A stretch of DNA of 64,000 bases from an uncultured Flavobacteriales bacterium (GTDB taxonomy: Bacteria; Bacteroidota; Bacteroidia; Flavobacteriales_D; Crocinitomicaceae). The notes under the pieces were generated by a model, which was not told where the DNA came from, did no database searches, and was given only the letters and a program-made list of their open reading frames with translations. Shown here piece by piece: positions 1-7,707 of the stretch (positions are counted from its first letter, which is position 1; every line of letters starts with the position of its first letter). Where the stretch lies: NCBI GenBank assembly GCA_943789205.1, contig CALSTG010000001.1, positions 434,001 through 498,000 of the forward strand, in the 5' to 3' direction. The position numbers and the translations under genes were made by a program.

Positions 1-1
1 T

Positions 2-478
2 GTTATTGAGACCTATTTGTTAAATGAGTTAAGCATTCATTTCAAGGAGGTATCCCATCTAAACATATACAATATTGAGGCAGCTGATTGGTCAGATGAC
101 GTTTTGTTCATTATCGGAGTTCCAACTTGGTATGATGGAGAACTTCAAAGCGATTGGGATTCGTACCTCGATGAATTCAAAAAGTTAGACTTTAAGGGTA
201 AAACCTTCGCAATGTTTGGGCTTGGTGATCAAATTGGATACGGGGAGTATTTCGTTGATGGTATTGGCATTTTAGCTGAGGTCATCCTAAAAAATGGAGG
301 AGAGATAATTGGTTTTTGGCCAACAGAGGACTATAAATTTTCAGCATCCAAAGCACTTGTGAATGATCACCAATTCTATGGATTGGCTATTGACGAAGAT
401 AATGAAGATGAACGAACCTATGACCGCGTAACATCTTGGGTAGCACTTCTCGACAAGATTTGTAGGAGTAAAGCTTAA
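2..478 (+). CDS. fldA: Flavodoxin (5' end outside window)
   Basis: This is the C-terminal part of a long-chain flavodoxin, a small FMN-binding electron carrier. The frame is open to the left edge of the window, so the N-terminal phosphate-binding loop (family TGNT-type motif) lies upstream and the in-frame TTG at 17 is not the true start. Visible family features are the first flavin-stacking loop (GVPTWYDGELQSDW), the second one (FGLGDQIGYGEYFVDG) with its conserved tyrosine, and the long-chain insertion before the final helix (YDRVTSWVALL). The product is cytoplasmic. Its electron partners are not evident from neighbours. A bidirectional hairpin terminator follows directly after the stop codon. 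Confidence 0.9.
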   Translation, partial: VIETYLLNELSIHFKEVSHLNIYNIEAADWSDDVLFIIGVPTWYDGELQSDWDSYLDEFKKLDFKGKTFAMFGLGDQIGYGEYFVDGIGILAEVILKNGGEIIGFWPTEDYKFSASKALVNDHQFYGLAIDEDNEDERTYDRVTSWVALLDKICRSKA

Positions 479-487
479 TTTTTTAAC

Positions 488-519
488 AAAAAAAAAGCCC
501 GGCTTCAGCCGGACTTTTT
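488..519. terminator. Bidirectional rho-independent terminator
   Basis: An 8-bp stem (AGCCCGGC, loop TTCA, GCCGGACT) lies between a run of A on the left and a run of T on the right. It can therefore stop both the rightward flavodoxin transcript and the leftward tRNA-His transcript. Read leftward, the only imperfect pair becomes a G-T wobble, so the hairpin is stronger in that direction. Confidence 0.85.
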
Positions 520-522
520 CTG

Positions 523-597
523 GGTGGAAGATGGGTCTCGAACCCACGACCCTCGGTACCACAAACCGATGCTCTAACCAACTGAGCTACAACCACC
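523..597 (-). tRNA. tRNA-His (GTG anticodon)
   Basis: Read on the minus strand, the cloverleaf starts with GG (the extra G-1 typical of tRNA-His). It has a D arm GCTC...GAGC, an anticodon stem TCGGT/ACCGA holding the loop TTGTGGT (anticodon GTG), and a T arm GTGGG-TTCGAGA-CCCAT. The acceptor arms are GTGGTTG and CTTCCAC, which leave two adjacent T-T oppositions at pairs 5-68 and 6-67. The discriminator is C, as expected for histidine. A full CCA end is not encoded. A TATATTTG element sits just upstream and a hairpin terminator just downstream, so the gene appears to be a single-gene unit. Confidence 0.92.
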
Positions 598-609
598 ATT
601 TAGTGGCGA

Positions 610-617
610 CAAATATA
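610..617 (-). promoter_or_regulatory. -7 element of tRNA-His
   Basis: CAAATATA on the plus strand reads TATATTTG on the minus strand and matches the Bacteroidota -7 consensus TANNTTTG. It ends 13 bases before the tRNA 5' end. No well-spaced -33 TTTG was found; the nearest is about 25 bases upstream. Confidence 0.5.
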
Positions 618-688
618 ATAAATTCTTATCATAAAAATTAATCAAAATAAATGCGCTTGAAAATCGTTATGGTCTTAACTTTACAAAC

Positions 689-3313
689 TTGAAAGCAAAA
701 ATCCTCATTTTATTTCTATTGCTTGCATTCTATCAACATGCACAGGTCAAAACCATAAAAGGGTTTTGTATTGATGTCAAAGGCAATCCTATTGAAAATG
801 TATTTATTAAAGCTAATACAAAACCTATTCAAAGTGCCTACTCTGATAATGATGGGATGTATCTTTTCAATGTAAATGTTGGAGATTCTATTCAGCTGGT
901 ATATCAAGCCAATGAAATTATAAAAAAGAAAAATATTTTTATTGAAGAAAACATGCGTCGATTTCCCGATATCAGCTTTTCCATTCAGCAGCAAGAAGGT
1001 GTTGATGTTATTCAAGATCGTGAAACTCCCTTTGAATTAGAGACTCTTCCGGTTATTGATGCCCAGAGAATCACTGGAAGTATAGAAAAAGGCTTAGTGC
1101 TGACCACAGCTGCAACCTCAAATAATGAACTCACCTCAAACTATAACGTACGCGGTGGAAATTATGATGAGAACCTTGTTTATGTTAATGGGTTTCTTGT
1201 CTACCGACCTTTCTTGACGAGAAGCGGTCAACAAGAGGGAATGAGCTTTATTCATTCAGCGCTCGTCAAATCAGTTCGGTTTTCTGCAGGTGGATTCGAT
1301 GCTCAGTATGGCGACAAACTCAGCTCAGTTCTGGATATTTCCTACAAGGACCCTAATGCTTTTAAAGCCTCATTAATGGTGTCATTGTTAGGCATTGAAG
1401 CCCATGCGGAACAAAAGTTAAATGAACGATTTAGTTACATAGCTGGAGCTCGTTATCGTTCAAATGGTTATTTCTTAAATTCGCTACCCACAAAGGGTGC
1501 ATATAACCCGGTTTTCGCAGATGGACAAATAGCCACCAAAACTAAAATCTCTGAAACTTTAAGTTTCAATACACTCCTGCATTATTCCTCAAACAACTAC
1601 AGGTTCAGTCCACAAACATCCCAAACTGATTTTGGAACAGCAAACGAAGCATATTCTTTTACCATATATTTCGACGGTCAGGAACAAACTAAATTTCAAA
1701 CAATGATGGGTGGCGCGTCCTTGAATTGGCAGCCTAATGACAAAACCAAACTAGACCTATATGCAACTGCATTTCAAACTACTGAAAGAGAGTATTTTGA
1801 TATACAAGGGCAATACTTTATTAACGAATTAGAGACCGATCCTTCAAAGGAAGAATTTGGTGATTCTATTGCCGTTCTGGGAATAGGTACATTTTTAAAC
1901 CATGCAAGAAATAAGTTAGATGCAACTATCATAAATATTTATCATAATGGAGAACAAGTTTTCTACAATGGTTTTATTGATGATCAGCGACAAAAATATA
2001 GAAATAGAACACTCAAATGGGGCATCTCCTTTCAAGCTGACGAATTTAATGACGTATTAAGTGAATGGCGCTTAATTGATTCAGCGGGCTATAGTATTCC
2101 TCAGAACAACTCAAATGAAATTGAATTGTTTGAGACGATAAAAGGTGATCTTTCACTTAGCAATCAAAGATATACTGGCTTCCTACAACTCAATTCAATT
2201 TGGGCCAAAACGAAAAAAAATGTTCTGATTAAACGCTCCTATAAATCGGGACCTCACGGTGAAAAAGAAAAAAAATGGTTAAGCGAAACCGTAAAAGAAG
2301 CAAGCTCGAAACTAGCCCTAAGAATAGGGACTCGAGGAGGCTACACTACAATAAATGATGAATTATATGTCACACCTCGAGTGGCATTGGTTTATTATCC
2401 GAGTGCATTTGTTGTTCAAAATAACAAACTAAAAAAACGGAATATTTCATATAGGTTATCCTCAGGAATGTACTATCAACCGCCTTTCTATAGGGAATTT
2501 AGGTATTTCGATGGGACGTTAAGAACGAATGTGAAATCTCAAAAGTCAGTGCATGTCGTTGCAGGAACTGATTTTTATTTCAACATGTGGCAAAGAGAGC
2601 TACCATTTAAATTCAGTGGAGAAATTTATTATAAACATCTGTGGGATGTCAATCCTTATCAAATTGAAAATGTTAGAACCCGATATTATGCCGAAAACAA
2701 CGCGGTCGCTTATGCATATGGTTTAGATGTTAATGTGCATGGAGAGTTTGTTGAAGGAATAGAATCTTTCTTTAAAATTGGTTTGCTTTCAACTAAAGAG
2801 GACATATTAGACGATCAGTACACTGAATACTACAATGAATCGGGAGAACGTATCATTTTTGGTTTTAGCGACGATCAAGTGGTGGTAGATAGCGCTGTAA
2901 TCTACCCGGGATTTATTCCGCGTCCTACAGATCAGCTTTTTAATTTTGGTGCACTTGTTCAAGATCAAATGCCAGGTTTAGAGAGTTTTACAGTACAAAT
3001 GGGTATGCAGTTTGGAACAAGACTCCCCTACGGTCCGCCTGACCCAACACGCTATAAAGATACATTGAGAATGAAATCTTATTTCAGGGTCGATCTGGGA
3101 ATGTCATATGATTTTCTGGGCAACGCGAGTAAAAATTCTTTTTGGAAAAAGAACTTTAGCCAAGCCCTTCTATCCCTTGAGATATTTAATTTACTTGGTA
3201 TAAATAATGTGCTTTCTAAACAATGGATTCAGGACGTTGGAGGTCGTTTTTACAGCATTCCAAATTACCTTACACAACGCAGGTTTAATCTTAAAATGAT
3301 CGTTCGGTTTTAG
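689..3313 (+). CDS. TonB-dependent outer membrane receptor
   Basis: This 874-residue protein starts at a TTG codon. It opens with a lysine-led signal peptide (residues 1 to about 19, ending near HAQ). Next is a carboxypeptidase-regulatory-like beta-sandwich domain (about 20-100) of the kind common at the N-terminus of Bacteroidota TonB receptors, then a plug domain (about 105-220, with NYNVRGGNYDENLVYVNGF). A long beta-barrel ends in an aromatic C-terminus (KMIVRF). It should import a substrate across the outer membrane using the TonB-ExbB-ExbD complex. No SusD partner is adjacent, so it is not a standard glycan-uptake pair, and the substrate cannot be inferred. Its stop overlaps the stop of the convergent response regulator. 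Confidence 0.88.
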   Translation: MKAKILILFLLLAFYQHAQVKTIKGFCIDVKGNPIENVFIKANTKPIQSAYSDNDGMYLFNVNVGDSIQLVYQANEIIKKKNIFIEENMRRFPDISFSIQQQEGVDVIQDRETPFELETLPVIDAQRITGSIEKGLVLTTAATSNNELTSNYNVRGGNYDENLVYVNGFLVYRPFLTRSGQQEGMSFIHSALVKSVRFSAGGFDAQYGDKLSSVLDISYKDPNAFKASLMVSLLGIEAHAEQKLNERFSYIAGARYRSNGYFLNSLPTKGAYNPVFADGQIATKTKISETLSFNTLLHYSSNNYRFSPQTSQTDFGTANEAYSFTIYFDGQEQTKFQTMMGGASLNWQPNDKTKLDLYATAFQTTEREYFDIQGQYFINELETDPSKEEFGDSIAVLGIGTFLNHARNKLDATIINIYHNGEQVFYNGFIDDQRQKYRNRTLKWGISFQADEFNDVLSEWRLIDSAGYSIPQNNSNEIELFETIKGDLSLSNQRYTGFLQLNSIWAKTKKNVLIKRSYKSGPHGEKEKKWLSETVKEASSKLALRIGTRGGYTTINDELYVTPRVALVYYPSAFVVQNNKLKKRNISYRLSSGMYYQPPFYREFRYFDGTLRTNVKSQKSVHVVAGTDFYFNMWQRELPFKFSGEIYYKHLWDVNPYQIENVRTRYYAENNAVAYAYGLDVNVHGEFVEGIESFFKIGLLSTKEDILDDQYTEYYNESGERIIFGFSDDQVVVDSAVIYPGFIPRPTDQLFNFGALVQDQMPGLESFTVQMGMQFGTRLPYGPPDPTRYKDTLRMKSYFRVDLGMSYDFLGNASKNSFWKKNFSQALLSLEIFNLLGINNVLSKQWIQDVGGRFYSIPNYLTQRRFNLKMIVRF

Positions 3314-3990
3314 CTTTCAGTATTCGGCGTAAATAGAAATCGATTAGGAGATACGATATTCATCTTTACTGCATACATTACAATTCCTGCAGTGTTTTTC
3401 ACACCTAACTTTGACATTATATTCTTTCTGTGTGTGTTGACGGTATGACTACTCAAGAATAACATTTCTGCTATCTTATTATTGGTATTTCCTTCTGCTA
3501 CTAATTTGATGATTTCATTTTCACGTTCACTTAAAACTATCGCCTCACAAGTAAATGAGTCAAAATCCAAATCATTCACGTTTATTTCTGCTTTATGAAT
3601 CGTATCCAATATTTGACCACAGAAAAATTTGTTGCCTCTTCGCGTCTCAATAACCGCATTGACAATCTCAGTCAGGTCACAATCTTTTTTCACATAGCTA
3701 TTGACACCAAGCCTTAAAGCGTCTACTAATATTTGAGCATTCTGTTCCGGAGTAATTGCGATAAAACGCACGTCAGGTTTAACACGCTGAACTTTTGATA
3801 TAATATCAATATTAAATCCTTCGGACGTAAAATCAATGAGCACTATTGATGTATCAAATGCCATTACCTGCTCAATTAAATCATTATTATTTGTGACCTC
3901 ACCAACAATAGGTAAATCAGTCTGCGTTGATATAATTGAACGCAACCCAGCTCGTACCAGATCATTACTGTCCGCAAGAACGATTCCCAT
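3310..3990 (-). CDS. LuxR/NarL-family response regulator
   Basis: This is a 226-residue two-component regulator. The receiver domain (about 1-120) has the acidic pocket ADSND at 6-10, the probable phospho-acceptor Asp53 (VLIDF) and the conserved lysine in SYVKKD. The C-terminal LuxR helix-turn-helix contains LSERENEIIKLVAEGNTNN and SSHTVNTHRKNI. I chose the ATG at 3990 because it gives the usual receiver start (MGIVLADSND); the frame is open further upstream, but that stretch does not look like the family. No histidine kinase is adjacent, so it is an orphan regulator here. A TATTTTTG -7 element lies on the minus strand at 4012-4019. Confidence 0.87.
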   Translation of the reverse strand: MGIVLADSNDLVRAGLRSIISTQTDLPIVGEVTNNNDLIEQVMAFDTSIVLIDFTSEGFNIDIISKVQRVKPDVRFIAITPEQNAQILVDALRLGVNSYVKKDCDLTEIVNAVIETRRGNKFFCGQILDTIHKAEINVNDLDFDSFTCEAIVLSERENEIIKLVAEGNTNNKIAEMLFLSSHTVNTHRKNIMSKLGVKNTAGIVMYAVKMNIVSPNRFLFTPNTES

Positions 3991-4011
3991 CTTATTTAGA
4001 TTAATTCTAAA

Positions 4012-4019
4012 CAAAAATA
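4012..4019 (-). promoter_or_regulatory. -7 element of the response regulator gene
   Basis: TATTTTTG on the minus strand matches TANNTTTG and ends 21 bases before the chosen start codon. No well-spaced -33 TTTG was found, so this is a tentative promoter. Confidence 0.4.
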
Positions 4020-4100
4020 CATAACACAATTGAAAACTTGATTTTTTTTTTAGAAAACATTAAAATATAATTTGCCCTTAAATAAAACTTAAGATATGAT

Positions 4101-4108
4101 TACATTTG
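4101..4108 (+). promoter_or_regulatory. -7 element of the Sua5/TsaC gene
   Basis: TACATTTG matches TANNTTTG and ends only 7 bases before the ATG at 4116, which would give a leader of a few bases or none. No well-spaced -33 TTTG is present, so the call is tentative. Confidence 0.35.
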
Positions 4109-4115
4109 AGGCACT

Positions 4116-5090
4116 ATGAATACGGAGGTAGGAAAGGATTTAGAAAAGGTCAAACGTCTTTTAGATGATGCATCCACCGTTGCAATACCGACAGAAACTG
4201 TTTATGGTTTAGCCGCAAACGGAAGAGACCCCGAAGCTATATCAAAAATATATCTGGCAAAGCAAAGACCACTATCAAATCCCTTAATACTTCATTATAA
4301 AGATGCAAAATCAGCTTTTGATGATGTTTTGAATGTTCCCAAAAATGCAAATATATTAGCGGAAAAATTTTGGCCAGGACCGCTTACCATGCTCCTAGAA
4401 AAGAAATCACTTGTTCCGGACGCGGTAACGGCAGGGAAATCTAGAGTTGCGATACGTGTACCAGCGCATGAAACTTGCCAACTATTGCTTCAAAAATTAT
4501 CATATCCTGTTGCAGCGCCAAGTGCCAATATTTATGGTAGAATATCTCCGACGTGCGCAGAACACGTAAGAAACCAATTAAATACAAGAATCCCATACAT
4601 TTTAGATGGAGGTCCTTGTTTAAAAGGAATAGAATCTACGATAATTGGCTTTGAACAGGGAAAAATCATGATTTATAGATTAGGAAGTGTAACTATCGAA
4701 GATCTTAAATCATGCACTAACGCTGAAGTTTTTTATATAGAATCAAACGCTCAAAAGGACGAAGCACCCATAACTAGTGGAATGGTCAAACATCACTATG
4801 CTCCTAATACTCCAATGTTCTCATCAGAGGATTTAGATAGGTCAATCGATTTATCAAATTGTGGATATATTGGTTTTGATAAACCTCATCCCGATTTCCA
4901 TACTTCAAATCAATTTCTTCTTAATGATACTGGACTAATGGATGTTGCTGCTAGCCAACTATATCGAGCATTTCATATTATGGATGCTAAAAATTTTAAG
5001 CGCTTGTATATTACATGGCTGCCTGAGAAAGGAATTGGAAGGTCTATTAACGATAGAATAAAAAGAGCCATTCAAAAGAATAAGCCATAA
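4116..5090 (+). CDS. L-threonylcarbamoyladenylate synthase (Sua5/YrdC/YwlC)
   Basis: This enzyme makes threonylcarbamoyl-AMP from threonine, bicarbonate and ATP, the first step of the t6A modification of ANN-decoding tRNAs. At 324 residues it is the long Sua5 type: a YrdC domain (about 10-200, with PTETVYGLAANG, KQRPLSNPLILH, FWPGPLTMLLEK and APSANIYGRISPT) followed by a linker and a Sua5 C-terminal domain (about 225-324). The linker carries the conserved SGMVKHHYAPNTP, which closes over the active site in this family. The product is cytoplasmic. The gene stands alone and is followed by a hairpin terminator. Confidence 0.92.
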   Translation: MNTEVGKDLEKVKRLLDDASTVAIPTETVYGLAANGRDPEAISKIYLAKQRPLSNPLILHYKDAKSAFDDVLNVPKNANILAEKFWPGPLTMLLEKKSLVPDAVTAGKSRVAIRVPAHETCQLLLQKLSYPVAAPSANIYGRISPTCAEHVRNQLNTRIPYILDGGPCLKGIESTIIGFEQGKIMIYRLGSVTIEDLKSCTNAEVFYIESNAQKDEAPITSGMVKHHYAPNTPMFSSEDLDRSIDLSNCGYIGFDKPHPDFHTSNQFLLNDTGLMDVAASQLYRAFHIMDAKNFKRLYITWLPEKGIGRSINDRIKRAIQKNKP

Positions 5091-5116
5091 AAAAAGCCCT
5101 TATAGAAGGGCCTTTC
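5091..5116 (+). terminator. Rho-independent terminator after Sua5/TsaC gene
   Basis: A stem GCCCTT/AAGGGC with the loop ATAG lies between an A tract and CTTTC, immediately after the stop codon. It may also serve the convergent L31 gene. Confidence 0.75.
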
Positions 5117-5137
5117 AATATAACATGCAATTAATGT

Positions 5138-5392
5138 TTATTTCATGTGACGCCCGTGACGGTTCTTGAATTTGTCAATTCTACCCGCCGTATCAACAAA
5201 CTGAGCGACTCCGGTGAAGAATGGATGTGACTTGTGAGAAATATCAAGCTTCACTAAAGGGTAGTCGTTTCCATCTTCCCACTTAATGGTCTCCTTAGTT
5301 GGAGCACATGATGGGCACAAAAATGCATAATCGTTTGACATATCTTTAAAGACTACTAGTCTATAATCGTCTGGGTGAATTTCTTTTTTCAT
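5138..5392 (-). CDS. rpmE2: 50S ribosomal protein L31, type B
   Basis: This 84-residue ribosomal protein shows the type B L31 signature: [15 protein letters not shown] at the start, the central [18 protein letters not shown], and the basic C-terminal [13 protein letters not shown] chose the ATG at 5392 because it gives the conserved MKKEIHP start; the open frame upstream is not family-like. An unusual point is a CPSC pair (Cys26, Cys29) in a type B protein, a class usually described as lacking zinc ligands. The second Cys pair of type A L31 is absent. The gene is monocistronic, with a TATTTTTG element upstream. Confidence 0.93.
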   Translation of the reverse strand: MKKEIHPDDYRLVVFKDMSNDYAFLCPSCAPTKETIKWEDGNDYPLVKLDISHKSHPFFTGVAQFVDTAGRIDKFKNRHGRHMK

Positions 5393-5416
5393 TATAAAAG
5401 TTTCAAAAATGGATTG

Positions 5417-5450
5417 CAAAAATATGAATTTCTTTTCTAATAACATCAAA
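5417..5450 (-). promoter_or_regulatory. Probable promoter of rpmE2
   Basis: On the minus strand, TTTG (5450-5447) is followed after 22 bases by TATTTTTG (5424-5417), matching the -33 and -7 elements of Bacteroidota with slightly long spacing. The start codon lies 24 bases downstream. Confidence 0.5.
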
Positions 5451-5498
5451 GAATAACGTTAAATATTTTATGGCTTATTTGAACATTGAAAAGGTGAT

Positions 5499-5546
5499 AA
5501 GTCTTTTGATAAGACTTGAGCGCATTTAGTTCATTTATTATTTTTG
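5499..5546 (+). promoter_or_regulatory. Inverted repeat and -7 element upstream of the LpxD-family gene
   Basis: A perfect inverted repeat with 7-bp arms (AAGTCTT, 5-base spacer, AAGACTT; 5499-5517) is followed by TATTTTTG at 5539-5546, a TANNTTTG match. A TTG overlaps the end of the repeat at about -33. A regulator bound to the repeat would cover the -33 region. The repeat has no T tract after it, so it does not look like a terminator. Confidence 0.45.
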
Positions 5547-5558
5547 GTAAAAGACGTT

Positions 5559-6476
5559 ATGAGATTTAATGCGCCTATTTCTTTACAAAAAATTGCAGGT
5601 CAAATAAACAGAGCGTTTATTGGGCCTGAAAATCACATGGTATCGGGAATAAGCGAGTTAAATGTTGCCGCCCAAGGAGACTTAATATTTGTTGACCATC
5701 CTAAATATTTCGATAAAGCAATTCAGTCTAAAGCACAAACAATAATTATCAATGCACGCATAGAAGCTCCTAAAGGGAAAGCTATTATTATATCAGATGA
5801 GCCTTTTAAAGATTACAATGAGCTTTGTAAATCCTATTTTCCGACAGCACCTCTAAATAGCAATATCAATCAACAGATTCATAGCACGGCCATCATTGGT
5901 AATAATGTCGCCTTAGGCAACAATATCATAATTGGACAAGATGTACAAATTATGCCAGGAGCTGTTATTATGGATAATGTGACTATTGGTTCAAATGTTA
6001 TCATAGGACCAAACGCTGTTATTGGCCACTATGCATTTTATTACAATACATCAAATGAAAAGCATTCAAGGATGCACACCATGGGAGGTGTTACGATTCA
6101 CGATAATGTAGAAATAGGAGCAAATTCAACAATTGATTCCGGGGTATCCTCGAATACTGAAATAGGAAATGGCACCAAAATTGACAATCTAGTTCAAATT
6201 GGTCATGATACTGTAATCGGTAAAAATTGTATAATTGCTGCAGGCTCAGCTATTGCCGGATGTGTCACGATAAAAAACCATGTCACAATATGGGGGCAGG
6301 TAGGCTGTACGAGTAAAGTTACAATTCATGATCATGTAGTAGTGTTGGCTCAATCAGGAGTTTCAAAAGATTTAGAAGAAGGGAAAACATACTTTGGAAC
6401 GCCTTGCGTTGAGGCAAAGCAAAAATTTAGAGAATTAGCTGTATTACGGAACCTTTCTAAGCCCAGTGAAAAATAA
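5559..6476 (+). CDS. UDP-3-O-acylglucosamine N-acyltransferase family protein (LpxD-like)
   Basis: This 305-residue protein has an N-terminal LpxD uridine-binding-like domain (about 1-100, with GISELNVAAQGDLIFVDHP) and a left-handed beta-helix of hexapeptide repeats (about 105-275). The catalytic-type histidine is His216 in NLVQIGHDTVIG. A short helical tail follows (KFRELAVLRNL). LpxD transfers a 3-hydroxyacyl chain to UDP-3-O-acylglucosamine in lipid A synthesis. The usual lpx neighbours are absent, and Bacteroidota often carry a second LpxD-like gene, so this may be the paralogue rather than the main LpxD. I chose the ATG at 5559 because the in-frame TTG at 5544 lies inside the promoter -7 box. 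Confidence 0.82.
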   Translation: MRFNAPISLQKIAGQINRAFIGPENHMVSGISELNVAAQGDLIFVDHPKYFDKAIQSKAQTIIINARIEAPKGKAIIISDEPFKDYNELCKSYFPTAPLNSNINQQIHSTAIIGNNVALGNNIIIGQDVQIMPGAVIMDNVTIGSNVIIGPNAVIGHYAFYYNTSNEKHSRMHTMGGVTIHDNVEIGANSTIDSGVSSNTEIGNGTKIDNLVQIGHDTVIGKNCIIAAGSAIAGCVTIKNHVTIWGQVGCTSKVTIHDHVVVLAQSGVSKDLEEGKTYFGTPCVEAKQKFRELAVLRNLSKPSEK

Positions 6477-6478
6477 TT

Positions 6479-7699
6479 ATGTACACCACAAGAGAACAAG
6501 ATTTAGTTTATCAAAATGAGGTCAAAGAGATCAAGCTCGGTTCTTTATTGGAAATTACGAATGCCATAAATGAAAATGCACCCGTCAAGCATTTGATGAA
6601 AATTTTCACATTTATTCTTAAAGAACAATTAGGCTTTTCGAAATTTGTTCTGTTAATGCACCAGAAGGAATGGGAAAATCCAGTAAAAATTGGTTTCAAA
6701 GGAAAAATAGATCTTAAAGCAATTGATGAGGAGTTCAGTAGATTTAAAGAAATTACAATTATTGAATCTTCTAAATCAAGAATTTTACATCAATTTCAAG
6801 TTATTATACCTGTATTTCATTCCGAAAAACCACTAGCATTCCTTCTTCTTTCTAGTAATCTAGACAGCGAGACTGAAACAAGTTATTTCTCCTTTGTACA
6901 AACTTTAACCAATATTATAGCTGTAGCTGTAGAAAACAAAAGACTTGGTGAGCAAACAATTATCAAAGAACGCATTTCAAAAGAGCTAGAGGTGGCTTCA
7001 GAAATGCAGAAACTTCTTTTCCCATCTGATTTACCATCGAATAGGAAAATGGACCTCAGTGCCAAATATATTCCGAGACATGCCATTGGAGGGGACTATT
7101 ACGATTTTATTCCTCTTGGAGATGATGAGTATATTATCTGTATTGCAGATGTCTCAGGTAAAGGAATCAGTGCGGCACTGCTGATGGCGAATTTTCAAGC
7201 ATCGATTAGAACCTTATTTAAATACCAAAGGTTTGAAATGCCTTTTCTTATTGAAGAACTCAATAAAAAAGTTATGCGGAGCGCAAAAGGAGAAAAATTT
7301 ATAACATTTTTCATTGCACACTACAATGCCCATACAAGACAAATGAAATATGTGAATGCAGGTCATAACCATCCTTTTATTTTGCATGGACGTAAAATAT
7401 TTATGCTTGATAAAGGATGTATAGGGCTTGGAATGCTTGATGAAATCCCAAAGATTAATGTAGGTTCAATCGAACTTAGCCCAAATTCTACATTTGTTTT
7501 ATATACAGACGGATTAATCGAGCTAGAAAATAATGAAGGCGCTTTGTTTGGTGTACATCAGCTCGTAAAAGCAGCCCAGGCATATGCACCACTGAAGATG
7601 GAGGATATGAACAATATTATTTTTTCAAAGCTTGATGATTGGAGAGGTGATCTCAGTTTTGTTGATGATACTGCAATTTTCAGTTGTAAGTTTTTTTAA
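6479..7699 (+). CDS. GAF-SpoIIE serine/threonine phosphatase (RsbU-like)
   Basis: This 406-residue protein has a GAF-like N-terminal sensor region (about 20-160), a short helical linker (ELEVASEMQKLLFP, typical of RsbU-type proteins) and a PP2C-type SpoIIE phosphatase domain (about 190-406). Metal-binding acidic residues are visible in GGDYYDF, IADVSGKG, NAGHNHP and YTDGLIE. Such enzymes dephosphorylate STAS-domain anti-sigma antagonists in partner-switching pathways. No STAS or kinase gene is adjacent, but a free-standing STAS protein is encoded at 41792-42136. The gene follows the LpxD-like gene with a 2-base gap, suggesting one transcript. It ends 8 bases before the convergent porU. Confidence 0.86.
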   Translation: MYTTREQDLVYQNEVKEIKLGSLLEITNAINENAPVKHLMKIFTFILKEQLGFSKFVLLMHQKEWENPVKIGFKGKIDLKAIDEEFSRFKEITIIESSKSRILHQFQVIIPVFHSEKPLAFLLLSSNLDSETETSYFSFVQTLTNIIAVAVENKRLGEQTIIKERISKELEVASEMQKLLFPSDLPSNRKMDLSAKYIPRHAIGGDYYDFIPLGDDEYIICIADVSGKGISAALLMANFQASIRTLFKYQRFEMPFLIEELNKKVMRSAKGEKFITFFIAHYNAHTRQMKYVNAGHNHPFILHGRKIFMLDKGCIGLGMLDEIPKINVGSIELSPNSTFVLYTDGLIELENNEGALFGVHQLVKAAQAYAPLKMEDMNNIIFSKLDDWRGDLSFVDDTAIFSCKFF

Positions 7700-7707
7700 A
7701 TAGAGCC

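Noticed and set aside
341..562. Minus-strand 73-codon frame across the end of flavodoxin, the terminator and tRNA-His
   Set aside because: It runs through a terminator hairpin and a tRNA; it is not a plausible gene.
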